DNA of 64,000 bases. It comes from Anisakis pegreffii. Taxonomy: Eukaryota; Nematoda; Chromadorea; Rhabditida; Anisakidae. The translations under genes were made by a program, and so were the position numbers. Under the pieces are notes generated by a model. The model ran no database searches, was not told where the DNA came from, and saw only the letters and a program-made list of their open reading frames with translations. Location: positions 1 to 64,000 of the forward strand of contig JAPYMA010001793.1 of assembly GCA_035041965.1 (NCBI GenBank), written 5' to 3'. Shown here piece after piece: positions 60,051 to 64,000 of the stretch. Each line of letters opens with the position of its first letter. Position 1 is the stretch's first letter.

Positions 60051-64000
<3,950 letters not shown>

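Overview
This window is nuclear DNA from a nematode. It is AT-rich, and its genes are split into many short exons by GT-AG introns of mostly 50-400 bp, with some of 2-4 kb. Several start codons sit directly behind a TTTCAG-type acceptor, as expected for spliced-leader trans-splicing. The proteins are metazoan, and two match nematode families closely as I remember them: a TDC-1-like tyrosine decarboxylase and a DB-module secreted protein. The large introns and many small repeats suggest a parasitic nematode rather than Caenorhabditis, but that is inference.

Layout. (+) 288-13582: a Patched receptor in 26 exons, joined here in frame to 1613 residues, with two extra charged low-complexity exons in its first extracellular domain. 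13.6-19.8 kb: no convincing gene. (+) 19775-25288: a tyrosine/aromatic amino acid decarboxylase (tdc-1 type), 14 exons, 863 residues. (-) 26132-28301: the small GTPase ARL-3, 8 exons, 186 residues, with a serine-protease-like relic in one intron. (-) 30779-39561: a FIP200/EPG-7-type autophagy scaffold with ubiquitin-like N-terminus, coiled coils and C-terminal Claw domain. 40.2-40.5 kb: a foldback element with a degenerate hexamer core. (+) 41426-42937: a SPEF1/CLAMP-like calponin-homology protein, 327 residues. (+) 44342-45479: a secreted DB-module protein, 221 residues. 45.5-50.2 kb: repeats, including three copies of one unit. (+) 50193-55555: an innexin with two possible C-termini and a hAT-like MITE in an intron. 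(+) 56072-58442: a histidine-rich multi-pass membrane protein of unknown family. (+) 60051-window end: the N-terminal part of a USP4/11/15-type deubiquitinase.

The genes do not form an operon or a single pathway. They are a typical mix of housekeeping, signalling and neuronal genes. Between and inside them are at least two families of short non-autonomous repeats, a foldback element and a perfect 19-bp hairpin. I found no wholly new multi-gene system. The most unusual observations are the Patched insertion and its Asp-to-Asn change in the sterol-sensing domain, the hydrophobic first exon of the decarboxylase, the foldback element with its TTAGGC-like core, the hairpin at 58.9 kb and the repeat families.
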